Positions 33,702 through 42,418 of a DNA stretch of 64,000 nucleotides are shown one piece after another. Within the stretch, counting starts at the first letter, position 1; every line of letters begins with the position of its first letter. This DNA is from Shewanella sp. KX20019 (GTDB lineage: Bacteria; Pseudomonadota; Gammaproteobacteria; Enterobacterales; Shewanellaceae). The position numbers and the translations under genes were made by a program. The notes below the pieces were generated by a model. The model worked only from the letters and a program-made list of their open reading frames with translations. It was not told where the DNA came from and made no database searches. The DNA lies in assembly GCF_016757755.1 (NCBI RefSeq), contig NZ_CP068437.1:1054001-1118000 (forward strand). The letters are read 5' to 3'.

Positions 33702-33719
33702 GTCACATTACAATGTGAC
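33702..33719. promoter_or_regulatory. Palindrome upstream of the LysR gene at 33867
   Basis: GTCACATT-AC-AATGTGAC, perfect 8-bp inverted repeat 148 bases before the start codon. A candidate operator for that regulator; the site is not close enough to the CRP consensus to name. Confidence 0.35.
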
Positions 33720-33866
33720 GAATCGCTCAGTATTGGTCTTATTGAGATGTTAAAAGGGTTGTTGCAATTCATATATTGGCGTTTGGTTACTGATGAGTTG
33801 TATCGAAAGTACCCTATGGCAAAGGGTTTGCGTTTCTATATCAATCGTTAGCAGAAGGACAGATTA

Positions 33867-34940
33867 ATGTTGAAACAAGTCAGTCGGCTTGATTATTTCA
33901 CTTTGCAGGTATTTATCGGTTTAGTTGAGCTAAAAAATGGCAGTGCTGTCGCCGAAAAGCTAACAACGACCCAATCAAAGGTGAGTCGTGCGCTAACAAC
34001 CTTGCGAGACGTCTTGGGAGATGAGCTGTTTATAAGGCAGAAATACGGCTTTGAACCGAATCAGGTCGCCTTGAAAATTACCCCCATGGTACAAACAATA
34101 TTGCAGCAGTTTGATAAGATTATCGACACGACATTAGTTAAGAAAGAGACAGCCTATGAGTTGACGTTTGCGGCAAATGAACATTGGTCATTAATGGTGC
34201 TTAATTGTATTCAGCAATCCTGTCGCTGTGTGGGTGGTGGGGTTTATGTCAATGTGCAGCCCTGGTCTGAAACCGTCAGTCAACGCTTATGCCAAGGCAA
34301 AATAGATTGCTCTATTTCTATTGAGCCCGTTAACCACGCAATGGTGAATGACAGCAAGATTGGCGATATAACTCACTTCTTTATTGTTGCCAAAACAGGT
34401 CACCCAATCCTTAAGTCTTCGCAACCTCTTACCGATCTCTTAGGCTATAAAATTGCGCTGGTAAACTCTAACCTGCAAGGCCATCAGATGCACCGTATTG
34501 AGGAGTATGCGCAAGCTAAGGATATCGATATTAAAGTTGCGCTTAAGTGCCCGAGTGTTCGTATGGTTGTTGATCATGTCAGCATGACGGATGACGTGGG
34601 GGTTTTGGTATCAGCTATGTCTTACTATTATTTTGAAAACAGGAAGGATGTTGATTTTATCGATATTTCTGATGAGTGGCGAAGTACACCTGAATTAACC
34701 AGTGACAGTTACTATCTACACAGCCATCAAAGTGTACTTCCTTCGATGGTTAACTGTTTAAGAAATTTATTAGGTGACAAATTAGTGGAGATGCAAAATC
34801 ATTACGATAACATCTCCACCTCAATTAGCCCTCCAGAACCTATCACAACATGTTGTACTCATAAATCGTGTACCGCACTTGAGTGCGATCCAGACTGTCA
34901 GCAGCGAGCGTGTATCGAGGCGAGTGAATGCACTGCCTAA
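33867..34940 (+). CDS. LysR-family regulator with a seven-cysteine C-terminal tail
   Basis: 357 residues. N-terminal LTTR winged helix: FTLQVFIGLVELKNGSAVAEKLTTTQSKVSRALTTLRDVLGDELFIRQKYGFEPN. A substrate-binding-like effector domain of low similarity to common groups follows (to about residue 315), then an extra tail ITTCCTHKSCTALECDPDC continuing to the end, with seven Cys in the last ~30 residues. Such a tail is not usual for the family and could bind a metal or Fe-S cluster or sense redox state. The next gene on the opposite strand is a related LysR protein without that tail. Target genes are not obvious. Confidence 0.82.
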   Translation: MLKQVSRLDYFTLQVFIGLVELKNGSAVAEKLTTTQSKVSRALTTLRDVLGDELFIRQKYGFEPNQVALKITPMVQTILQQFDKIIDTTLVKKETAYELTFAANEHWSLMVLNCIQQSCRCVGGGVYVNVQPWSETVSQRLCQGKIDCSISIEPVNHAMVNDSKIGDITHFFIVAKTGHPILKSSQPLTDLLGYKIALVNSNLQGHQMHRIEEYAQAKDIDIKVALKCPSVRMVVDHVSMTDDVGVLVSAMSYYYFENRKDVDFIDISDEWRSTPELTSDSYYLHSHQSVLPSMVNCLRNLLGDKLVEMQNHYDNISTSISPPEPITTCCTHKSCTALECDPDCQQRACIEASECTA

Positions 34941-34994
34941 CCTCCTATTCCTGAATAACTTGCCAGAATAGAAAGCTATTCTGGCTAAGTCATA

Positions 34995-35975
34995 TTAATG
35001 CATGCTATGGGCTACTATTTGGCTAAGAGCCTGGGCTAGGCGATTAAAATTGTCTGAGTGACTGCCTTTCGCTCTCACGAGATATAATGTTGGACGAGAC
35101 TGCGATAAATAGAGTCGATTGGTTTCCATCTCTGATAAACAGCAAACGTGTAGCCCTGGTAGTAAGTTACTTTGCTCATATATTTTACTGTAAGGCAGCA
35201 GCGCAAGGCTCTCGCTATCTGCCAGTAGTGGGTATAAATCATGGAAACCAGTACTGACTTTAACGTTATCGATATCAGCAAGTTGACAGTGGATATGATG
35301 CTGCTGGCAGTAGAATATAAAGGGATCAACTGAGGTAGGCGTTGCTAGGTTATAAGCAGTAACGTAGGGGTAGCTAGCTATGGTATCGATATCTAATTCT
35401 TGTTTTAAAATGGGATGATGTAGATCGCATACGAGATAGATATGGTTAAGCTTTTGCAAGGGGACGATATCCAAGGCATCAGCATAAAACTGTAATAACT
35501 GCTGATTTGATTCCGTGAGTATGGCGATATCAGTGACGCCATTTTTGATATCATTACAAACATTAATCGATTGAGTGTGCAGCTTATAGCTTATCGGTAG
35601 ATCTGACTGATTGATCGCATTACTCAACTGTTGTGGAAGGTGTTGTATTAGCATATCACTGGCATAGATATTAATTTCACTACTGCTCAAGTTATTGGTA
35701 CGCGCGGATAGTTGCTGCAGGTGTTCGGAGCACTGCAGTAGCTCTTTTGCGATGGGATAGAGCTGTTGGGTAAATTCATTAGGGATTAAACCATGCTTCT
35801 TTCGAATAAAAAGCGGGTTATTAAATATGGCTCTAGCATTTTGTAAGCAGCGGCTTACTTTTGGTGCTGGTATATTCATCTTTTTTGCAACAAAAGTTGC
35901 AGAATGCTCTTCGTATAAATTAACCAGTATGTTAATGCTGAGCATGTCTAGATTATCAAGAGTTATATTTTTCAT
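34995..35975 (-). CDS. LysR-family transcriptional regulator
   Basis: 326 residues. DNA-binding part: LDMLSINILVNLYEEHSATFVAKKMNIPAPKVSRCLQNARAIFNNPLFIRKKHGLIPNE, which resembles the domain of the regulator at 33867 (same KxSR...FIRxKxG-xxPN order), so the two are probably distant paralogues. The effector domain extends to the end (PTLYLVRAKGSHSDNFNRLAQALSQIVA). It converges on the Cys-tailed regulator and diverges, across 390 AT-rich bases, from the DUF2726-like gene ahead of nrfBCD. It might control the anaerobic respiration genes; this is inference from position. Confidence 0.85.
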   Translation of the reverse strand: MKNITLDNLDMLSINILVNLYEEHSATFVAKKMNIPAPKVSRCLQNARAIFNNPLFIRKKHGLIPNEFTQQLYPIAKELLQCSEHLQQLSARTNNLSSSEINIYASDMLIQHLPQQLSNAINQSDLPISYKLHTQSINVCNDIKNGVTDIAILTESNQQLLQFYADALDIVPLQKLNHIYLVCDLHHPILKQELDIDTIASYPYVTAYNLATPTSVDPFIFYCQQHHIHCQLADIDNVKVSTGFHDLYPLLADSESLALLPYSKIYEQSNLLPGLHVCCLSEMETNRLYLSQSRPTLYLVRAKGSHSDNFNRLAQALSQIVAHSMH

Positions 35976-36365
35976 GTTTAATACCCCTGCAAGCTCTAAT
36001 CTTTAAAATAACAATATATTAAATATTGCTTGTGGTAAAACAATAATTGAAGTAAATATGTTAAACTTTCTCAAACCCTATATTTATATTTCTTAATAAC
36101 TAATTGCTATGCTTGTTGTTGTGTAAGTCACTGTTGTTACGGTTTTTTATTTTCACTGTCATAAATGTGGTTTATAGGTTTCTATATTTTGATAATCTAA
36201 TATCTACTTTCTGATTATCTGTAATTGTTAACGTCGGTAATTGATATTGTGACTCAGTTTTAAATTGTACAAATTGATTTTTATATCTGTTGCTAAGTAT
36301 TGTTTGACGGAGTAATAATTATATCGAAGGTTAAATAAATAAAGTAAAACCATTGGAGGTTTATC
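35976..36365. other. AT-rich divergent intergenic region
   Basis: 390 bases with no frame worth calling. It should contain the promoters of the LysR gene (35975, minus) and of the operon starting at 36366. No FNR or CRP box of good quality was seen; ATTGATATTGTGACTCAGTT is only a weak match. Confidence 0.4.
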
Positions 36366-36869
36366 ATGAACGCCACCGTAATATTTAGTTATGCTTTTAT
36401 GTACTTCGTTTTATTCCTGATTGTTCCTCTTGTCATTGTGACTTTTGTGATGACCTGCATTAAGTTTTTTAAATCAAGTGAAGTAGAGATGGTTGGGGCT
36501 GAGATTAGCATTAAACCACACCTACTCGATAAAGAGTCTATGCACTTTTTAAAAAGTCTTAAAGTGATTGCAAGCACGCGTTACGATGTCCTCTATGGTG
36601 CGTCACTAGTCAATGTGGTTGACATTGACGATTCGGTTAGGAATCACGAAGAGGTTCAAGATTTTATGGAGCATTGTCACCTTGATTATGTTGTTGTCGA
36701 TAATGAATCCTCTTCAGTAAAGTTAGTGATTAGCAACCCTGATGAAAGCTCGCCTGAACAACTTAAGTTTGTCGAGAAGTGTTTGGACTATATTGGTGTG
36801 CAATTCATCAAGTTAGATAAGAATAAGCGCTGCGATGAAGCGTTAATAAAGACCGCTCTCGCCGCATAA
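36366..36869 (+). CDS. Membrane-anchored DUF2726-like protein
   Basis: 167 residues. One N-terminal transmembrane helix (residues ~8-32) is followed by a cytoplasmic domain with the layout FLKSLKVIASTRYDVLYGASLVNVVDID...LDYVVVDNESSSVKLVISNPDES...FVEKCLDYIGVQFIKLD, which resembles the nuclease-like DUF2726 fold. The usual acidic active-site residues are not clearly preserved, so it may be inactive. A strong ribosome site GGAGG lies before the ATG. The gene is 97 bases ahead of nrfB; a link to that operon is possible but not shown. Confidence 0.6.
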   Translation: MNATVIFSYAFMYFVLFLIVPLVIVTFVMTCIKFFKSSEVEMVGAEISIKPHLLDKESMHFLKSLKVIASTRYDVLYGASLVNVVDIDDSVRNHEEVQDFMEHCHLDYVVVDNESSSVKLVISNPDESSPEQLKFVEKCLDYIGVQFIKLDKNKRCDEALIKTALAA

Positions 36870-36965
36870 CATAGTCCAACTGAATCCAGCCTAGCGCCAA
36901 ATATGTAGTTTGGCGCTCACTCTCCTAAACTCTTTTGTATTCACCTGTCGGTGTAAGGTTTTGTG

Positions 36966-37439
36966 ATGTCGATTACTAACCGTTACGGCGTTGTTTTGCT
37001 CTATATTGTTTGGTTTGTTTTACTGTGGGTGAGCTTTCCAAGTAACTCTTTTGCCAAAGAGACAAAGGCAATAGCCGATAGTTCTTGTTTAAAGTGCCAT
37101 AAACGTAATGGTCAAATGTTGGGGTTGCATGCCAACGAAGGGTTGGCACTAACCTGTGAAGATTGCCATGGTGAAAAAGGTAAGCACCCTCGAAAAGGTT
37201 CTGCAATTATTACATTTGGCACTAAAAGTGGCACCCCTATCAAAATACAAGCAGAGCAATGCTTAGCTTGTCATGATCATCAACTACTCGCAGTCGCTAA
37301 CTGGACTCACAATGTGCATGCCAAAGGTGTTTCTTGCGGCCAATGTCATCAGTTACATCCTGAGATGGACCCGGCATTACAACTGCTAGGCCCGGAGCTG
37401 AGCCAGTCATGCGCTAAATGTCATCGAACTGATATATAA
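36966..37439 (+). CDS. nrfB: Pentaheme c-type cytochrome NrfB
   Basis: About 157 residues with a signal peptide (to ~SFAKE) and five CXXCH heme sites: CLKCH, CEDCH, CLACH, CGQCH and CAKCH. Five hemes in a small periplasmic protein followed by nrfC and nrfD match NrfB, the electron carrier between the NrfCD quinol dehydrogenase and the nitrite reductase NrfA. Start: ATG 36966 (a GTG three bases earlier is also possible). nrfC starts 12 bases later. No nrfA lies in the window, so the terminal reductase must be encoded elsewhere or be a different enzyme. Confidence 0.88.
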   Translation: MSITNRYGVVLLYIVWFVLLWVSFPSNSFAKETKAIADSSCLKCHKRNGQMLGLHANEGLALTCEDCHGEKGKHPRKGSAIITFGTKSGTPIKIQAEQCLACHDHQLLAVANWTHNVHAKGVSCGQCHQLHPEMDPALQLLGPELSQSCAKCHRTDI

Positions 37440-37450
37440 GGAGATGTACT

Positions 37451-38134
37451 GTGGACAATTCAAAGAGACGTTTTCTTAAAGGTTGTGGTGGTGTTATTGC
37501 GGGAATGTCGGTTTATACGGTGACCCAGACCCCACAGGCTAATACCACCGAGCAGGCCAGTGAGCTCAAGTATGCCATGGTGCATGATGAAAACCTTTGT
37601 ATAGGGTGTAACGCTTGTGAAGATGCTTGCCGTCAGGTGAACCATGTTCCCGACGGCGTGACTCGGGTCAACATTGAGCGCAGTGGACCCTTTGGTGAAT
37701 ATCCCAATCAAAGTTATCGCTTTAGTAGGCACTCTTGCCAACACTGCGAAGCGGCGCCTTGTGTCAAAGTATGCCCGACAGGTGCGGCTTATATTGATGA
37801 AGAAACGGGTATTGTTGCAGTTAATGAAGATCGCTGTGTAGGCTGCCAATACTGTATTGCAGCTTGTCCATATCAAATACGCTTTATCAACCCTGAGACC
37901 AGAGTGGCCGATAAATGCGATTTCTGTCAACAAACTCAATTAAGTGAAGGTTTGTTGCCCGCTTGCGTGTTGGCATGCCCTACAAATGCACTGGTGTTTG
38001 GAAACTTAAAAGATCCAGCTTCTGCATTAGTGAAAACACTCAAATCTAAACCCACTTATCGAGATAAAGTAGATTTAGGGACTCGACCAAAGCTATTCCA
38101 TGTGCGAACGATTGATGGGGAGATAGTGTTATGA
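37451..38134 (+). CDS. nrfC: 4Fe-4S ferredoxin-type subunit NrfC
   Basis: 227 residues, starting with a Tat signal (SKRRFLKGCGGVIAGMSV), so exported folded with its clusters. Four cysteine clusters for [4Fe-4S]: CIGCNACEDAC, CQHCEAAPCVKVCP, CVGCQYCIAACP and CDFCQQ...CVLACP. It transfers electrons from the membrane subunit NrfD to the pentaheme NrfB. Start is GTG at 37451 with AAGGAGATGTACT upstream. It overlaps nrfD by four bases, so translation is coupled. The DMSO-reductase/PsrB relatives have the same folds; NrfC is preferred because of the nrfB neighbour. Confidence 0.9.
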   Translation: MDNSKRRFLKGCGGVIAGMSVYTVTQTPQANTTEQASELKYAMVHDENLCIGCNACEDACRQVNHVPDGVTRVNIERSGPFGEYPNQSYRFSRHSCQHCEAAPCVKVCPTGAAYIDEETGIVAVNEDRCVGCQYCIAACPYQIRFINPETRVADKCDFCQQTQLSEGLLPACVLACPTNALVFGNLKDPASALVKTLKSKPTYRDKVDLGTRPKLFHVRTIDGEIVL

Positions 38135-39072
38135 GTGCATTTCATTTTGATGGATTAGTTTGGCATTGGCCGATTGCTATTTACCTGTTTTTAGCAGGCC
38201 TATCGGCAGGGGCGGTATTTTTTGCCATTATGCTTAAGCACTTTAAGTTAGCTGATAAAGCCTATTTATCGCCTTTTGTGCAGGCCGCAGCTGTTATTGC
38301 TCCTATAGCAGTATGTGCTGGTTTAGGGATCTTGGTTATTGACCTGACTAAGCCATTAGCGTTCTGGAAAATCTTGGTGTTCTATAACACCTCATCAGTG
38401 ATGTCGATGGGAGTGCTGGTGCTACTGGTATATCAAGTGATGCTATTCGCCTGGCTTGGTAGCGTGTTTAGTACCCCCATACAGCAGTGGTTAAAACAGC
38501 GATTGCCATTGTTAAACAAACTATTGGCACTGTTGGCTCGGCATGAAGATGTGATTACCGGTGTGCTAGTCATCTTGTCGCTATCACTTGGTGCTTATAC
38601 GGGGTTCTTACTGTCGGCACTGATTGGTTTTCCGTTGTTGAATAACCCCGTGTTACCCCTGTTATTTCTCATTTCAGGTTTGTCCTCTGGTGCTGCGGCG
38701 ACGTTACTTGGCGGCGTATTAATGCGTGGTAATCCCAACGGCGTAGAGGTGCGGTTCATTCATCGCATCGAGATCCCAATGATCTTAGTTGAGATCGCGT
38801 TATTGTTTACCTTTTTTGCTGGGCTTATCTTATCTGGCGGTCAAAGCCAGGTTGCCGCCTTGAATGCTATTGGAGAGGGCTTTTGGGGTTGGATTTTCTG
38901 GGCCGGGGTAGTAGGAGTTGGATTAACCCTACCATTGGCGTTTAATTTGTGGATGAAAGTGTCGTCGGACAGGAAATTTGCCTATGTTGCTGTGACGGCA
39001 AGCTTCAGTTTGATAGGGGTGTTGTTACTGCGAAACTTCATTCTCTACACTGGGCAGATGACAGCTGTCTAG
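38131..39072 (+). CDS. nrfD: Membrane quinol dehydrogenase subunit NrfD
   Basis: 313 residues, eight to nine transmembrane helices. The start FDGLVWHWPIAIYLFLAGLSAGAVFFAIM is the NrfD/PsrC signature (WHWPI-A-YLFLAGLSAGA), and RFIHRIEIPMILVEIALL follows near 208. It takes electrons from menaquinol or ubiquinol and passes them to NrfC. The ATG overlaps the nrfC stop (ATGA). The operon nrfBCD ends here with a stem-loop 57 bases downstream. The physiological acceptor (nitrite via NrfA, or sulfite or another reductase) cannot be told from this window. Confidence 0.9.
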   Translation: MSAFHFDGLVWHWPIAIYLFLAGLSAGAVFFAIMLKHFKLADKAYLSPFVQAAAVIAPIAVCAGLGILVIDLTKPLAFWKILVFYNTSSVMSMGVLVLLVYQVMLFAWLGSVFSTPIQQWLKQRLPLLNKLLALLARHEDVITGVLVILSLSLGAYTGFLLSALIGFPLLNNPVLPLLFLISGLSSGAAATLLGGVLMRGNPNGVEVRFIHRIEIPMILVEIALLFTFFAGLILSGGQSQVAALNAIGEGFWGWIFWAGVVGVGLTLPLAFNLWMKVSSDRKFAYVAVTASFSLIGVLLLRNFILYTGQMTAV

Positions 39073-39129
39073 TTAAAACATGATAACAATGTAAGACTAG
39101 AAAATTGAGGTTAAAATATAGCGATAAAA

Positions 39130-39158
39130 AAGGCTGTTCACTTCATGTGAGCAGCCTT
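39130..39158 (+). terminator. Stem-loop after nrfD
   Basis: AAGGCTGTTCAC-TTCAT-GTGAGCAGCCTT, 12-bp stem with one G-T pair, preceded by an A-run. The T-run on the plus strand is missing (TAATCT); on the minus strand TTTTTT follows. Confidence 0.55.
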
Positions 39159-39162
39159 AATC

Positions 39163-39426
39163 TATACCTATCCTACCTGAAGATGCTCGTTTCAGAGGCG
39201 TTGTGCCAGTTCAATTCTAGGCGCATTAACATAGAAATGGTTATTCCCTTTTAGGCTAGTGCAACAACGAAGTGGGCTTGCACAACGCCTTCTGCGATGG
39301 GTTTTAATGGGCTTTACTCTGTGTTATTGATTTTACTAAGGGAACGACCATTAGTGGTAATCAATGCCTTGATTAAAGCCCATTAAATTCCCACTGAATC
39401 CTGCATCTTCAGTTAGGATGGGTATA
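39163..39426. repeat. 264-bp inverted-repeat element with nested stems
   Basis: Arms TATACCTATCCTACCTGAAG...(39163-39186) and 39403-39426 are inverted with 22 of 24 matches. Inside are two more perfect inverted repeats: AGGCGTTGTGC/GCACAACGCCT (39196-39206, 39280-39290) and TTTAATGGGCTTTA/TAAAGCCCATTAAA (39303-39316, 39374-39387), plus ACCA-TTAG-TGGT. There is no gene. It looks like a miniature mobile element or a structured RNA. Confidence 0.7.
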
Positions 39427-39460
39427 TGTACTATAAAAGCTTAATCAGTAACAAATTTAG

Positions 39461-39673
39461 TTATTGTTGATTTTGCATTATAAGATACTCATTTGCTTTG
39501 GCTAAACTGCCAAAGGAAGCAATAAGATTGCTTTGACCTTTTTCTTGGATTTCAGGGTTTTCAGATTGGGTCATCATCCATATCCATGTTTGGATGAGTG
39601 GTAAAGGTGGATATTTTTGATTGGATGAATCCAACATTTTTGCATCCTTTGATAGTTGACTTGAATCGAGCAT
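39461..39673 (-). CDS. Small protein of unknown function
   Basis: 70 residues, rich in Ser, Asp, Gln and Lys in the first third, then PPLPLIQTWIWMMTQSENPEIQEKGQSNLIASFGSLAKANEYLIMQNQQ, a plausible small helical domain. CAAGGG stands 8 bases before the ATG; a second ATG (codon 13) repeats the MLDSS sequence, a short internal duplication (MLDSSQLSKDAK-MLDSSNQK). Not recognised. It lies beside an inverted-repeat element and could be a spurious frame; conservation would decide. Confidence 0.42.
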   Translation of the reverse strand: MLDSSQLSKDAKMLDSSNQKYPPLPLIQTWIWMMTQSENPEIQEKGQSNLIASFGSLAKANEYLIMQNQQ

Positions 39674-39974
39674 TTTTGACGCCCTTGATTCCGTTCACTC
39701 TTAAAATTGCATAAAAGAGAGTAGCAAATTCTTTACTCTGGAGTAACAGGATCTGCACTGTTTTATGCAAGGCTATGAGAAAATATGCGGAGAAATACCT
39801 TATGCGACCAAAGATATCACCTGCATAGTGCTAAAGTAGTACTTTTTGTCTGTATGTTTCAAGGGTAATTTTACATTTTTTTTACAGGTGTGGCAGAGCT
39901 TATCGCTTTTCTGTCGGGATGAAACCGTGTTAAACCTCACCTGTTTTGGCCTTTTTTAATTTTTGGAAGTGATC
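39674..39974. other. Intergenic region upstream of the Atm1-like ABC gene
   Basis: About 300 bases. No gene seen. It holds the promoter region for the ABC transporter and GGAAG just before its ATG at 39975. No known operator was recognised. Confidence 0.35.
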
Positions 39975-41744
39975 ATGCGCCCCTCTCTATATTTCGACGG
40001 TCCTATTGGTAAGCTCAACTGGCATGTCATCAAACTGCTATTGCCATACTTGCTTGAATTTAAGCAACGGGTCGGCTTAGCCTTGTTGTGTTTAGTGGTG
40101 GCAAAAGCGGCGAGTGTTAGTTTGCCCTTTGTTCTTAAAGCATTAGTCGATGGCCTGACATTAAAAAACGGAGAGTTATTAGCAGTACCGATTGGGCTAG
40201 TTGTTGCTTATGGTTGTCTGCGGCTACTCAACACCATTATCTCGGAGGTTCGAGATACGCTGTTTGGGCGGGTCACTGAACGTGCCATTCGACGATTGGG
40301 TATAGCGGTGTTTGAACACCTACATCGACTCGATATGGCATTTCATTTAGAAAGGCGCACCGGTGGCCTGTCACGAGACATTGAACGAGGTACCAGCGGT
40401 GTTAGTTTTTTAATGCGCTTTATGGTGTTTAATATCGTGCCAACATTATTGGAAATAGTGCTGGTGGTAGGCATTCTTTTCTACAACTATGGTATTGGCT
40501 ATGCGGCCGTCACGCTATTGTCGGTCATCGCCTATGGTGCCTATTCTGTAGTGGCAACAGAGTGGCGTACTGGCTATGTTAGAGATGCGGCTAAAGCGGA
40601 TTCGGTTTCTAGTACGCGCGCCGTCGATAGCTTATTGAATTATGAAACTGTGAAATATTTTAATAATGAGCAATATGAAGCTAATCGCTATGATAGTGCA
40701 CTGGCAGACTGGGAAGAGGCGAAACGAAAGAATCGTTTGTCGTTATTTGCGCTGAACGCAGGGCAGGCTTGTATCATCTCTATTGCGATGACATTAATGC
40801 TGGCAATGGCGGCAACTGATGTGGCGCAAGGTGCAATGAGCATTGGTGACTTTGTACTGATTAATGCCTTTATGATGCAGCTCTTTATACCGCTTAATTT
40901 TTTAGGGTTTGTTTACCGAGAGATCCGCGGTGCATTTGCGAATATTGAGCGCATGTTTAGCTTACTAGATAAAGAGCCAATGATTGAAGACATCGATAAT
41001 GCTAACACTGAGAAATTGACTCAGGGAGTGGTTTCATTTGAGCATGTCAGTTTTAGTTACGATAGTCGTAATATTCTCGATGATGTTAGCTTTACAATAA
41101 AGTCAGGGCAAAAAGTCGCGATAGTGGGCGATAGCGGCGCGGGTAAGTCGACCATAGTTAAGCTGTTGTTTAGGTTTTATGATGTGGCTTCTGGTTGTAT
41201 TCGCATTGATGGGCAAGATATTCGTCAATTAAGCCAAGATACTTTGCGGCAAGCCATTGCAATTGTGCCGCAAGACACCGTGTTGTTTAATGATACTTTA
41301 ATTGAAAACGTACGCTATGGTCGCCCATCAGCGACTGAGGAAGAGATTGCTGCTGCAATTAAAATGGCGCACTTAAGTGATTTTATTAGCAGTTTACCTG
41401 AAGGTGGCGAAACTCGTGTGGGTGAACGAGGTTTGAAACTATCGGGTGGTGAAAAACAGCGTGTCGCGATAGCGAGGGCGATTTTGAAGCGTTCACCTAT
41501 CTTAGTGTTTGATGAAGCGACCTCTTCATTGGATAGCCACTCAGAACAAGCTATTTTAACGGCATTGAAAGAGGTGGCTAAAGGCCATACTAGCTTGGTG
41601 ATAGCACACCGGCTATCAACCGTTGTGGATGCTGACCAAATATTGGTGTTGAGCAAAGGTCGAGTGGTTGAAACGGGGACTCATAGCAGTCTATTACAAG
41701 CGGGTGGCTTGTATTCCAAACTGTGGCGAATTCAACAAGAGTAA
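39975..41744 (+). CDS. Atm1/HMT1-type ABC exporter (fused permease-ATPase)
   Basis: 589-residue half transporter that works as a homodimer in the inner membrane. The six-helix membrane domain covers residues ~20-310. The ATPase has Walker A GDSGAGKSTI (near 381), the Q-loop VPQDTVLFNDT, the signature LSGGEKQRVAIARA, Walker B ILVFDEATSSLD and the H-loop IAHRLST. The motif ETVKYFNNE in the membrane domain is typical of Atm1-like proteins that move glutathione-linked compounds or metals. Start: ATG 39975 (TTG 39963 is in frame but has no ribosome site). Monocistronic; the substrate is unknown, and glutathione-related export is the best guess. Confidence 0.9.
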   Translation: MRPSLYFDGPIGKLNWHVIKLLLPYLLEFKQRVGLALLCLVVAKAASVSLPFVLKALVDGLTLKNGELLAVPIGLVVAYGCLRLLNTIISEVRDTLFGRVTERAIRRLGIAVFEHLHRLDMAFHLERRTGGLSRDIERGTSGVSFLMRFMVFNIVPTLLEIVLVVGILFYNYGIGYAAVTLLSVIAYGAYSVVATEWRTGYVRDAAKADSVSSTRAVDSLLNYETVKYFNNEQYEANRYDSALADWEEAKRKNRLSLFALNAGQACIISIAMTLMLAMAATDVAQGAMSIGDFVLINAFMMQLFIPLNFLGFVYREIRGAFANIERMFSLLDKEPMIEDIDNANTEKLTQGVVSFEHVSFSYDSRNILDDVSFTIKSGQKVAIVGDSGAGKSTIVKLLFRFYDVASGCIRIDGQDIRQLSQDTLRQAIAIVPQDTVLFNDTLIENVRYGRPSATEEEIAAAIKMAHLSDFISSLPEGGETRVGERGLKLSGGEKQRVAIARAILKRSPILVFDEATSSLDSHSEQAILTALKEVAKGHTSLVIAHRLSTVVDADQILVLSKGRVVETGTHSSLLQAGGLYSKLWRIQQE

Positions 41745-41912
41745 CTGCACGTTATGACGATATTTATGTGAGTGTTTACAGTGTAATTGATTTGGTATCG
41801 ATGACGTCATTGCTATAGGAAGTGATTTTAAGCAAAGGCTGTATACAATTCAGCCTAGGTTCAGACTTGTATGACTATAATATAACATCATGATTACGCA
41901 GAGAAGGTCACT

Positions 41913-42176
41913 ATGAAGAACATACCTCTACTTGTACATATCGAAGGGCAAGACAGCAAGGTTAACACTGACTGGCTTGCCATTATGGCGACGCTCAAAA
42001 AGCGTGGTCTAGAAAAAGATGAGCTTGAAGTGGTTTATTTTGAGTTGTGTGCCGGTATGCGAGTCACTACTCGGGGATTGAGTCTAGCAAAAGCGAGTCC
42101 TGTAGATCCTCTTAAAGGACTGCTATATGAGCCGAAATTCTCTGCTCGTGACTATGCTGGAATGCTAACAGCCTAA
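41913..42176 (+). CDS. Small protein of unknown function
   Basis: 87 residues, no signal or membrane segment, mixed alpha/beta look (KNIPLLVHIEGQDSKVNTDWLAIMATLKKRGLEKDELEVVYFELCAGMRVTTRG...). A good ribosome site (AGAAGG) precedes the ATG. Its last four bases overlap the end of the convergent 64-residue gene. Not recognised; probably a conserved Shewanella protein. It is placed 169 bases after the ABC exporter with no terminator of clear form between, so cotranscription is possible. Confidence 0.6.
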   Translation: MKNIPLLVHIEGQDSKVNTDWLAIMATLKKRGLEKDELEVVYFELCAGMRVTTRGLSLAKASPVDPLKGLLYEPKFSARDYAGMLTA

Positions 42177-42367
42177 TAGTTGAGTTTACCAATTTTCCAG
42201 CCATCACAAAGTAAATTCTTTGGAGACGGTGTTTTCGTCGGTTGTAAGCTGATGATCTTGCCCTCTCTAAAGCAGACATACTCACCTTCAATAACTGTCA
42301 TTCGTTGACAGTTATTACAACTTATCGATAATCCCTTGTTTGCTGAGGGCGCATCTTTGTCATCCAT
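42173..42367 (-). CDS. Small cysteine-containing protein of unknown function
   Basis: 64 residues with CNNCQRM near residue 17 and two further Cys (YVCFREG, LLCDGWK), spaced like a small zinc ribbon. No signal peptide. The start is supported by GGGGCAGAGC upstream. It converges with the 87-residue gene and overlaps its stop by four bases. Not recognised; a zinc-binding role is a guess from the cysteine pattern. Confidence 0.58.
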   Translation of the reverse strand: MDDKDAPSANKGLSISCNNCQRMTVIEGEYVCFREGKIISLQPTKTPSPKNLLCDGWKIGKLNY

Positions 42368-42418
42368 TGCTCTGCCCCATAGGTAAAAGATTATTATTTA
42401 GTTTCGCGCTACACAGAA

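Noticed and set aside
36241..36290. FNR or CRP site upstream of the nrf region
   Set aside because: Only weak partial matches to either consensus; not enough to call.
37451..39072. Reading as sulfite-reductase partners SirC/SirD or polysulfide reductase subunits
   Set aside because: A pentaheme NrfB-like gene directly upstream favours nrfBCD, though the terminal acceptor remains open.
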